Shown here piece after piece: positions 10,401 to 22,400 of a stretch of DNA of 64,000 bases. Under the pieces are notes generated by a model. It did not search any database. It worked only from the letters and a program-made list of their open reading frames with translations, and was not told the DNA's origin. Within the stretch, counting starts at the first letter, position 1. The number at the start of each line of letters is the position of its first letter. This stretch comes from Volvox africanus (lineage: Eukaryota; Chlorophyta; Chlorophyceae; Chlamydomonadales; Volvocaceae). The stretch covers positions 310,001 to 374,000 of the forward strand of contig BSDZ01000112.1 in NCBI GenBank assembly GCA_030268105.1, given 5' to 3'. Both the position numbers and the translations under genes were made by a program.

Positions 10401-13400
10401 AACCAAGTGATGAATCGGAATGTTAATAGCTCATGGGGCTGCAGAAATTCATTAACATGAGCAAGATCAATTCGGTAATCATTCATCAGATTGGCTCACA
10501 GCAGTTTCAAACTCAACATTAAGATATCTTGAACCAAGATCTGCAAGTAATTTCTTTTTCGAATCTTGTTTTAAAATTTTACCATCGTTAAGAAAGGCAA
10601 TATTATCGCATAATTCCTGCGCAAAAACCTTGCCTTTCTCTTTGAAGTTATGACCAGTATGACAAGATCTACAAAAAATTTGCTAGGCTTAGGACTTAGC
10701 TTGCGCAATTCCGCTATTTCCTGAACTAATTGCCATATATCCTCTTGCCCATAAATGTCTTCCCCAAAATTGTTTTCTAAGGCTTGTGTATTCCTGCAAT
10801 AGAATTCTTCAACTACCACCTTCAAATTAAATCTCTGTCCTGCGGGACATTAAGCTTTCTCTTGATATATCACGGATGTATTTTCCTAAAGGATTTCATG
10901 CTACTATAAAGCTTTATCGCAAGGAGAGAAGGTTACAGAGCTATAATGAAAGCAGGAGTTTCTGCATTAGATACTGTCTGTGCTGATTTGGGCGTTGACC
11001 CTTGCAATCCTGGTCTTCAAACTTATGAAGCAACTGAAGAATGGGAGTTTAATGTCTCAAGAATTTCTTCCTTAGTAGGCGCTATTTCTTTTCTAAGCGT
11101 CAATAATTTTTGCGAAGGTTTTTTCCAAGAGTCAAAAAAGTAGCGGGGATATTGACGTAATAATTTTGCTCGGTAGTAAATTGCAGAATCAACTTCAACT
11201 TCATGATCTTCAAAATCATTTAAAGACAATACCATTTCTTTTAAATAAGCCAAATCATTCTCATCGGAAATTTCTTCTTCTGATTAAGTTTCTTCTAAAT
11301 TTTTAGCTATTTCTTCAATATTATTCCAATTCATTACTGTTCCTCTAATAAATGCAACTTTAACCGTAAAACCAACCTTTTGTTGTCTTGCTACGTGCTG
11401 CAATTCCTGCAAAAACTTTATGCATGGAAATACGATAAAGTTTATACACCTCAAGGCTACTTGAGTCAGCAAAAGATATACCGTCGCATTTATCCATAAT
11501 AGAGTTAAGCATTAGCACTAACAGTGGTCGATATGAGCTGATTAGTTTGATGAACTGGCAGTAACTAACTACCCTAAAATCCCGCCGGTGATAAATCCAG
11601 ATTTGCTTGTCGGCTTCCATGGAAACGGAAATTAGGGCATCAGGACCCCAATTATTTGTACCGTGCGTGTGAAAGCTTATTAAGTAGACGATTAGATATA
11701 TGGTAAGGTTTTCAGATGTGCGCTCACGCACGCACATACATACAAACACACACACACACACACACACACACAGGCCACGGAAATAAGAATTTCATTAAAG
11801 GAGGTTGAAACTATTATTATAGCTGAAAAGATTTGCTTTATCCTGGTTTTTATCCATACAGCGGTGTTGTATCGTGCTCTAAGAAAGAGCTCGCGAGTTA
11901 ACGTCAGGATTATACATTCTAATCAATATCATGATACTACATGCGGGAAGATGGTCATCAAAGGGAATGGTTGATTTGTCAAACATTGTTAGCTCACATT
12001 GTATTAATGTAAACGCCGCAATTTTAGAAAACAAATATGACAAATAATTTATGTTTGGTAATTACACACAGACACAGACATGGCCCCCCTGTGCTGAGGC
12101 CATGCCCCTAATACAGCAGCATATTACTATACTGATGCAACAACAACATAATAATAATAATAATAGTATCTCTCCATCTGGAGACTGCCTGATGGAGGCT
12201 CAACCACAGTGCCAATCTATGGACTAACAGTCCGCTAAGCCACACAGCTGCAGCTTTATGCAGGCCAGCCCAAGAACAATGACTGCAGCTGATGGCAGCC
12301 TTAGTGTGAGAGGCCGTGGGCCTACCGGGAGAGACAGCCCAGTTCAACTTAGAGACTGAAGTTAACCACTTTTGGGCAACCCTCGCCTGCCTGTGGTCTG
12401 ATGTACAATTGGAGAACCAAAATAAGGAGACGCTGTGGTGCCTTGCAGTGGACGGAATACCCCTGCCAGGCAACACACACCTGTCCCAGATGCCCACACA
12501 GCCCTGTAGATGGGGGACCCTGCTCCCCGCGCTTGCACAATTTCTGGGAGTGCCCCATAGGGCAGGCAGCGCGGGAACAGATTGACAGACACTTGCCGTC
12601 ATCAACCACCACAGAGGGGCGCATGGGCCGACAACATCTCTGGCTCATCAGGGGGCCGCCTTGGTGGCTTGTTATCCCCCGCCCCCCGCATCTTTGGAGG
12701 GGTCTAGCTTTTCTGGTGGGCATTTTGGGAGGGTCCGAGCTTTTTACCCTCTTTCCCTAGAGTGACCCTGGGAGGGGGGACCAGGGATTTTGCTTGAGAG
12801 GCAGTGGATGTGGAGGAGGCAGGGGTTTTATGGAGGTAGGAGTGCTCTCTTGCACCCTCCGTCTGGGAGCTGGTGTGGTTGGCTGAGGCTCTGTTCTTTT
12901 GAGTAGCCAGGCTTGAGGCTCGTGAGGTCTGTGTCCGCTTGCTGGCTGAGCGAGGGGAGGAGTGCAGGGCAGGACAAACAGACTAAGCCGTGTGTTCCCC
13001 CTTGCGCTGTGGTTCGGCCCGGTCAGGGCCCCCGGTGCTTGTCCTCTAAAGGCAAGTCGCCCACGGTGTAACACCCGTTCATGATAATAAAATATCAATA
13101 TCAACAACAGGAGCAACAACAAGGCAGACCGCACCTCAATGCCTCCTGTTGGTACCCAGTCCTCCTTGCCAAGCAAGCTCCGGGTCGCCTCAGACACGTG
13201 TATGCACCCGGGGACCCCCGTACTCTCCATGCGGGAGGCGCTGTATTCATGAAGCCGACAGATAATCAACAGACAGAAAAGGCATACAGAATAAGTACCA
13301 GCCGTTATGTATATATGTGGATGTGGGATAGGAGGGTTTTGCTTCTTGCACCCGTGGCGACTACCTGGTAGTCCCTACTACCTTCCCCTGCTGTATTTCG

Positions 13401-16400
13401 GGGCATCCTCATCTCGCCGTTCACCCATGTTGACTTGCTTCTTCGAAATCAGTGATGTTCCCAGTAGGAAGGTGGTTCAGCACCCACCACCAGTATCCAG
13501 TAGAATCTGCCGGATCAACGGCGGCCTCCACTCCATTCCTGGTCGGCTCGTAGATAAATCACTATAACCAGGGTCCTCACCTTCCATCAACATCGGGGGC
13601 ACATCCACCCTCAACCAGTAATGGGTGCATTTTGGGGCGGGGGCCCCCCATGAAATGCCTCATTATTGGATTGACCACGTCCGTGTATGTGTGTGTATGC
13701 ATGGACAAGTTTCACAATCTCCATTGTCCCAGCCCGCAGTGAAAATCTTTGCCTCTTGCACTTTACCCTATCTAGAGGAACGGATGTATAATCATGGCTT
13801 ATGAATTATTACGTAACCTGTGCTGCTTAACTGAAAAGTTAGGAATCTCAACAAAATGCACAGGTGGTGTGGTGTGAATGTGAAGGTTGCCTGGACGTGG
13901 GATGTGGACACACCACAGCACGACGTGATGCACCATGCCAAACCAGGTCGCGACCACAAATTGCCTGGGTTTGGGCATCGGAAATTAGTACTCCCAAGTG
14001 ATGCACTCCCTGCAATCTGTCCACTGTGTGTGTGTATATGTGCACGCACGCCTGTAACCTCTCAATGTCTAAACTGTACTGACACCAACTCCCATTAGGC
14101 TTAAAGGCTTTAAGGAGGCCGACACCACCTCATGTTACCAGCATGAAGGGCACTTACGTGTTAACTGTGTCGCCTGTCAGGACGTGCATTTTAGGAATCA
14201 GGGAGGCACGTGGTCCCCGCGTGGGTGACAATGTGAGATGATGTTGGAGGCGTCGCCATAGGGCATATACCCATAGATTCATTGACGGCAACCAATTCAT
14301 GCGGGTAGTACAGCAGCAGCCAAAGGTAAAGGCCAAACGTAGGTGGGGTTGTCTGTCAGAACAAAAGTAGGCATCACGAAGCCACCATGAAGATCACAGT
14401 CAAATGAAGGGATTCCGTTAATTATCCGACTGAGCTTTTCATTATCATTATCATGCACACGTTTATACATTACACAGATGTACGTATACACACACAGACA
14501 CAATGCTGACGCCAGCGATGCATGTGTACGTTACGGGGAAAGAGTGATGGAATGACTAGTATAGAGGAATGAATAGTAAGTTTGATATTACACTATTCAA
14601 CTAGTGCATGGCAACTGCATGACACCACCAGACAGCACCACCTACCGAAGAGGCAGAATCGTGGCATTCGCTGCCCCACCACTCCACTGACCACAGGGCC
14701 GCTGTGTAGCCCGATGCGCATCTTGAGGGGTCCACCGGTGGTGGGAAGGGACATCCCAGAAGCGGCCTCAAGCATAGCCTGAAGTTAGAAAGACGGAGGA
14801 TGGTGGGGTCCTATAGCTGACGAGAGCTGGTGTCATATAAATATGTAACATATGCTAGATTGAGTTAAGACATTGAGGGGTTAAACACACACACACACAG
14901 TGTGAACAGTGCAGGATGCATGAACTGCATTAGATGGGAGTGCTAGTTTTTCATCTCTAAACTCAACAAGTCGGGTGCATGATGTGTGTGGCGTGGTTGT
15001 GTCGTGTTGTATCTCTGTTGTGTCCGCCTAAGCAAAGGCCCAATCGGAAGATGACCGTACACGGTCTACCCGGGACACTACCCGTAGACACCCCAGGATA
15101 ATGCATGTCCCACGTCCCGTGTCCACGCCGTGTTCACGGTCACGCTCCCTCGAGATGAGTCTCATCCTCATGCCGTGCCACACATGCAATCTGTTGTGGT
15201 TCCCAACTTCGCACTTAAGCAGTGCAGATGAAGTAATAATTCATAAGCAATGATCCTACCGCTTTATTTGCCTGACCTAGAATTCGTATACTTTAAAAAT
15301 AAATTTTAGTATAATTTATTTTGTGTACATATTTTTATTTATAATTTATTGTTGTTGTCGTACATCCACTTCTACTGTAAGGAATCCTAGTCATGTAAGG
15401 TGCCCCCAGAATTTTTGGCCGTTGCCATCACTGCCGCGAAATGCACAGATTTCTTTGTTCGCTTGTCCCATTAAATTAATGCCTGATCCATTCTTACTTA
15501 ACTGATTTACTTTACTGAAGGGCCGACTGAATGACGAGTGAGCGCGTTCATTCAGCAGCGGGGGACCGTACACTGTCAAACGATTTGCGGGATACTTGAA
15601 GTGGTACTCAAACGGCAGGCGCCGAGGTACTAGTGCAAATAAAATTTCACAGAGCACTATGTAAAAGTGCTCTCACTCTCGCTCACTTCACCACTCACAA
15701 CGTCTCATATGCGATGTATTTGCATTTGGAATGTCAGGGTACTGAGGCAACGCCAGTGGAATAAGCATAAATAAATAGATAAATAGATAAATAAATAGAT
15801 AAATAGATAAATAATAAATAAATAAATAAATAAATAATAAATAGATAAATAGATAAATAGATAAATAGATAAATAAATAAATAAATAAATAAATAATAAA
15901 TATGCCTATGCCTGTGCAATATATATATAACATTGCACAGGCATAGGCATAATGACACACATGCCCTGCTCTGTACAACCATATCTATGTACAACCATAC
16001 ATACATACGTAACATTAGATCATATCTACCTTGGCGAAGTTGAAGACCCGTTCCGCATGTTGGGGATCTGTTGGGCCATCTGCTCGTACTGCAGGCATGC
16101 CGTACTCGTCTTGGCATATAAGGCCCCCCGCCACAAAATAGCAATCGCCAATAGTTTCAACCTGCAGGAGTTTTGGCATGTCACTCATTCGTACAATTGA
16201 AATACCCGAGAGACCCGAGAGCTAGGGCTATGTATGGTTGATTGATTTCCCTAGTTCGATCCGGACTGTCAGCAGCTAGTTTCTTAACGAGATGGCCCGA
16301 TACCATCCCGGGGTGGCAAGGGATCTACGGGCGCAGATTGTGGGAGTATGAACAGCATGGGTAGCACGGCTCTTCAGATGTGCATTTGTACGCCCGCACT

Positions 16401-19400
16401 GACAGGACTCATCATCGGTTAAATGCTCTTAACGCACCCTTGGCTCCTAATGGGTGGTATGTGGTGCTGGGGGGCTTGATATCCACCAGTAGGTGGTCTA
16501 ATTTGGGCTGGCACATGGATAGGGGCCGCAGACAGCAAGGGAATCTGCGAAATCAAACAACCCGTGAACCCTAGCGGCCCCAACAATGGGGTACGTGTGC
16601 CAAATCGTGTTAAGGTAAGCCCGGGGTTCCTTATAACTAACACACGCCAGCCTAAGGGGCGGTGAAACCATAATGATAAAAATCATAAACCCGCGCAACA
16701 AACTGCCAGCAACCCCAATTAGGTATCCGTGCGTGGGATACGACGTCTGATTTGATGGTACCTATTCCTACGCGATGTTCGTCAAAGCAGTCAGGAATGG
16801 GCCACATACCCACCCACCGGATAGAGCTCCCGTCTCACCTTGTAAACTCCAAACTCGTCAAGTCGGCTATCAAACCTCGTAAACAGGTCGTTGAGGAAGG
16901 CCATTATTACACGCGGCTCCAGAACCTTGCACATCGGGGTGAATCCTGCATCGCATACCAGTACCTTTATTATGTGACACGTACAGCTCCTGTTCAATTC
17001 CCGTTGCCAGTACAGATGTCACGTAGTCGGCCGGCCGACAAACATATCTCACATATCTTACCGCGAAACCACCGTGTATGACCCGCACAGCTCCCTAACG
17101 TTCCCTTTTTGGCTGCCCGGTCCGCTGAATTTTTATATCTTACAACTACCTGAATCGGGCCCCCTGGCTACCCTGACCCACATTATTAGCCTAGCTGTTT
17201 GTCATCAGACACAGTATTGCTTCGTACGACACACGCCGGCAGCTTCCGTCAAAAATACATATGTTCATTACCTTGAATGTCCGCGAAGAGCAACGTGACC
17301 TGCGACAAACAGCAATACAGCAAGGAACTCGCTCGCTCGTCCAGCAGCAGAGCGCCGTACCCTGTCGCACTCTTGGCAGTATATTTCACATATACTGCCT
17401 GATCCAGGAGATAACTACTGTCTTTATATATTTATAACAAAGATTATGTATGCATGCACATGTGTATAAACGCATTTTTGTGTACGTCAAACGCAACCAC
17501 ATTGCCATTTTTCCTAGGGGCCCGAGGATACGGCAGTTTCTACAGCACCACGAAGTACGACACCTGGCGCTCACCTGGTTGTGACTTGTGGCCAATTTGT
17601 TGATGTTGCGAAACATGGGTCGCGAGTAGCCGTTCGTGGTGTCCGGCATCACCAGGGCTTTGGTGGTTTCCGTAAAGGAGGCGGTGGCGGAGGGGCTGGT
17701 AGCAGTGGGGCCGAGGGTGGGGTAGATGCTGGGGCCGGACGGCACCGCCCAAGGGCCCCCCTCCTCCGTCATATAGGCCAGGACATGGCGTGGGAAGATC
17801 TGTAGTACGCAATTACAAAAGCACATTGGGAAGGGTTAAGTGTTGGTCGAACAGCTCCAGCCCCCAAACCCAAGAAAGACCCGTAGCTTTCTTCGATTCA
17901 CGGCAGGGTCCATAACCAGCACAGGCAAGGACACGTCACAGCAATATGCCGTGACGCAAAAAAATAATGACATTAGAAATAATTGCAGTAAGTTCGCGGA
18001 AAGTCCCTATATTGTCTCTTTTCCGAACATGTATGGGAATGTAGCAGCAGCTTCATCTTTGAGGAGTCTAATCAGCATCATGTACGGCAGATCAGGTAAA
18101 TCAGTTCACTCTTGTGGTACGCACCTGTTCCAGGAGCCTATGCTCGGCCTCCGACACGAACGCCAGATGCCGTTCGGCTTCTACTTTGCCCGTCACATCC
18201 GTCTGCCGTAACGGTACGATAGTACGGGGATGCGATAGGGTAGTTGTGAGACAAATAGTAGTGCGATGCCGGACGGCATGATGGGGTGCAGTGCGTGGTG
18301 GGCATATGCCCGGGCACAGGATTCCATGTGCGGTTGATACTGGCAGGAGTTGTGCGTGGGTGGGCAGGCGCAGGCGATGCTCGGTGAATGGGATAACGCG
18401 GTCTCCGTCACCGAAAACGGACTCGGTAGTGGATAAATGAATTTGGCAACCGAACTGTCTTGGTGAATGGTTTGCAGAGAACATCAGTAAACGGAGTTAC
18501 CGTTCCATGAAATCTACTTTCAAAACGTGTTCCAGATGCAGCTATCAGATTTACACAGACACACTGAAACTGATGACTAACCGCATGGGGCTTTTCAGTG
18601 CACCTTACTTGTGTGATGATGAGGGCGTACTGGCCCGTCAGTGGATCTGTCGTACGACTGGCGCAGATCTCATGCCAACATGTGCCAGCAGAAGTTGTCA
18701 CCTGCAGAGCCGGAGGCGGAGCTGATGCCGCCGTCGGTATCGAACAGGGCTTGGTCTCAGCCGTGTACCCAAGCGTGACTGCAGTAACGTCGTTGACATC
18801 ACCGTCATTGTCACTGCCTCCGTTGTTGGCCTCGCCCTCACCGTCACCTCTTCTGTTGCCATTGATCATGTCAATCACCCTCGCTTTGACGACGGGTCTG
18901 CTACCCACCGCCGCAGCTTCATTGGTATTTCCACGGTCTTGTTGTCCGTTATCAAGAACCCCTCCAAAGGTAGCCGGACGGGTAGAACCACCAATACCAT
19001 CACTGCCGCCACCCGCACCCGCGATACGCATCTTATCTGAGTCCAAGAATGCCGTTGCAGTGCACGCCGTCGCAGGCGACTCGCCGACGTCCAGCAAGCC
19101 GCTGGAGATTTGGCAGTTGCGGTGGGGTGAGATACTTGGCTCGATACATAAACCCTTGTCCTCCTGCCTTTTCATGAATTCCTGAAACCCATTCGTCCAG
19201 CTCTTAGGGTTACGGAATGGCCGTGATGCAGACGGCGGCGGCGGGGGCGGGGGCGTCTCCACCACTGACCGGCGACTTCCGAGTGTGAGGCTGCTGCCCA
19301 TCGCAACCTGGAGTGCAGCCTGTGCCGCGCTCGGTGTGCTGCACAATGTGCTAGCAAATGTAAGGACCCGTGGGACAGTTCTGCGACTGAAGTCGGCCGG

Positions 19401-22400
19401 GCCCAAGTCGGTGCGGCTATGGCACTGACGAGGTCCACCTACGCTGCAGGATGAGCGATGATGCTGGTTGAGGTCCACCATAGAAAGTGTACGGCCCACG
19501 GTCGAGAACGAGGCCGGGGTAATGCTGCTATCCGGGCAACCGTTGCCACCGGCACGGCCGCCACCGCGGCCGTGGTGAACGGTGTCAGTTGTGGAATCAT
19601 CAACTCTGGGTGATGACGGCTGATGTCTGTATTGGGAAACCAGTGACACTGGTGGCGGTTGCCGCTTGTCGGCTGTGGCAGCGGCATCATCCCTTTTACC
19701 GACACTGATCCCCACTATGGGCCCAATGGAGGCGCAACCCTCTTGCAGTGGCGCGCCTGGTGGTGATAACAGTAAAGACATGATGGAAGCATTAGCATCT
19801 GAGCCGCAGCTCATCTCACGCATCAAAACTGATGAGGTCTTACAAATTGACCGACGGGAGGACCGGTTCAAAGCGGCGACGGCGGCGCTGAGGTTTGCCT
19901 TGTTGGGTTTGTACTGCACCCCGACGGCTGCCATAAATCCTGAGATGCCTTCGGTGGCAGCCCGGCGGGAGACTTCATGACTTGTAAGCTGTTGTTCGGG
20001 GGCGTCGATTATAAGACCCCACGTGGAAGTGGCCTGCGGGATGGAGGAGGATTCCGCACACAGAACGCTTGGGTTTCGGAGCCGGTAACGCTATTGTAAC
20101 TTAAAGTCAACAAAATGAGGGTGCACGCACGGCTTCACCATTGTCGCATTGCAATGATTTTAGATCTCAAGGCATTATGGCCCTGGATCTGTAGTAGTCG
20201 TCCAAAAGCACCACCTACTCAGTATCTCGGGATGCCTTTTTGACACTAAACTGGATATCTAATTGTCAGCCTCGGGCCGCAATGTCCCGGCAGATTGCAT
20301 CTATCCTGAACGACTGGTCTGACGTAGTCCTGTTGACCATGCAGAAGAAGTAGATGCAGTTGATCAGACGATGTAGCGGCTGTTTGTGCTTGAAAACCCC
20401 GTGAGAGCTAGCCGTGTATGCATGCCGTGTGGGGCATGGTGTAACCTGGGAAAGACCCATGGCTGGGTTGGGCACAGGCATGCTGAAAAGACCATAATGC
20501 CCGGGGCGTGCCCTCCTGAAGGGGGGTAGAATGTAACAGCAATTGTACAGCAGTGTATACACAACCTTCATAATCAAGTGCCGAAAGCAAACCACAAACG
20601 TACTCAGCATCTCGAGAGGCATTTTCAGCACCCATATACATATATGATACAGGATTGCTCGGGGAACGTAAAAGTAAAATGAATTGTGATGACGAAGTGG
20701 ATCCGTGTCACCTCAAGGATCATCGGTGATGAGTTCTCACTGTCAAAATTGCATCGGCGGGGCAGCAGCATGCACAACTACTGAACCAACCAACGACCAA
20801 CTGACCTACCAGTGGATCCACCTCGGTATTGCCAATTATCTTCCTCAGAGGGTCCACGTCGGCTGTGGCCATGGCAGTAGCCGGAGTCAGCCCATCCGCA
20901 GTCGACAGTATAATGGAGTAGGTATCAATACTGCCTGCGAACTCCGCAGCAGAGGAAGCTTGCGTCTGTGTTGGCGTCGGCACCGCCAGTGTCGCCACTG
21001 GCGGCCATACCGGCAGCAGTGAGTTGATGATAGCGATGGAAGAGGGGTGATCCTTTGCTGCCACTGCCGTCGCTGCTGCTGCCTTTGGTGATAGTTCCTG
21101 TGCAATTGTGGCATCAGAACCCTGCTGCATGTGTGGTGACGACTTTGTCAGCTGAGTCCCAACTGATAAAATCGGAAATGTGTCTGACTGTTGCTGAGTT
21201 GGTGGTTCCGAAAGTTGATTGGTTGATGGTACAGCAGTCGGGCATTGAAGGGCAATGGCAGTTTGGATAAGTGACACAGTAGAGGAGGAATGTGCAGCGG
21301 TGCATCTGGCTGCAGCAGCTGAAGGGGCGTCACTGCTGATCAAGTTGATGGTGGGATTAATCATGGTCTGTTGGGCTCGTTGTAGTTGAGTTAGCCTTGG
21401 ATGGCAAGTCGCAGGCACTTGCACAATACCTGAGGACCAAGGCAATAGGATGCAATGAGATGTTTCTGTCAGGCTTGGGGGGTTATAGTGGCTTTACAAA
21501 GTATGTTGAAATACATGATATCGCAACGGTACGGGGGGTCTAGGCGTAGGAAACAAGAGTTGGTTTCGGCTTCCTTGAAGCAAGGAAAAGGGCGGGGCGC
21601 CCAATATCTGTACCGTGTGATATCTTTTTAATAGTTTATACATTGAGAGGTTTACAGACGGTGCACACACACACACATACATAAACTTACACACACATGC
21701 ACGCACGCACACAAACATTGCAGGATGAATGAATTGCATTAGTAGTAGTAATAGAAGAATGCGATTACTATCATCATCATCATCATACTTATTATACTAA
21801 CAATGCTACTACCACTACTACTACTGCTAAATGTAATAATAATAATAAATAAATAATAAAAAATATTAATGAATAAAACATAAAACAAAAAATAATAACA
21901 ACAACAATAACAATAATAAAAAAATAACGATGATGATAGTATTATTAGTAGTAGTAGTACGCCGCCGGCTGGCCGGTCAGGCTACGTAGCCTGGCCTGGC
22001 CTGGCCTGTGGGTTGGGGAACTGAGGGGTTGCATAGCCTAGGGTCGTCGAGGGCCCGTCAGTCGTCAGCAGGCTGGTCGATACCTACCGCGCCAAACCCG
22101 GCCCTCAGCCAAGACCTCATTCAGCAAGCGCTGGAGCTGCAGAAGGGAGAGCGAGATAGAGAGTTATTGGGAAAATCACATCATAGTTTAAATACTGATC
22201 GTTGGATGTCAGATTAAGTTTGGTTGGTGGGGCCCCAGCGTCAAGGGCCCCCGCCCTGTAGGGTTGCCCATGGCATGTGTGCATGTGTGTGTGTACATCA
22301 TGACCCAAACATGAAATCCTGCCTATCTGAAAAGCAATGATTACAGCCATATAATTCTATATTGCACGGCATCTCATATGTAGCCGAGAAAAATGTGTAG

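Larger units (their letters stand above)
9880..11600. other. patch of bacterial-derived DNA in a cyclase intron
   Basis: The base composition is clearly more AT-rich than the surroundings. The patch carries several short bacterial-type coding pieces in mixed orientation (next entries). An open stretch at about 10000-10265 (+), containing [12 protein letters not shown], is perhaps from an IS256-type transposase. A piece at 10825-10683 (-) contains [18 protein letters not shown] and is unrecognised. A piece at 10946-11050 (+) begins [19 protein letters not shown], perhaps phage-like. A TTGTAAAATC tandem repeat lies at 10262-10325. The edges are set by composition and are approximate. Confidence 0.6.

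Noticed and set aside
10946..11143. Phage portal protein gene
   Set aside because: Only about 20 residues ([18 protein letters not shown]) suggest it; too short to call, so it is mentioned only within the bacterial patch.
15688..16144. Ile/Tyr-rich ORFs resembling membrane proteins
   Set aside because: They are translations of the AAAT/GATA microsatellite, fused to the antisense frame of a cyclase exon.
18598..19185. 195-aa plus-strand ORF
   Set aside because: Antisense shadow of the Ser/Pro-rich cyclase exon 18609-20033.
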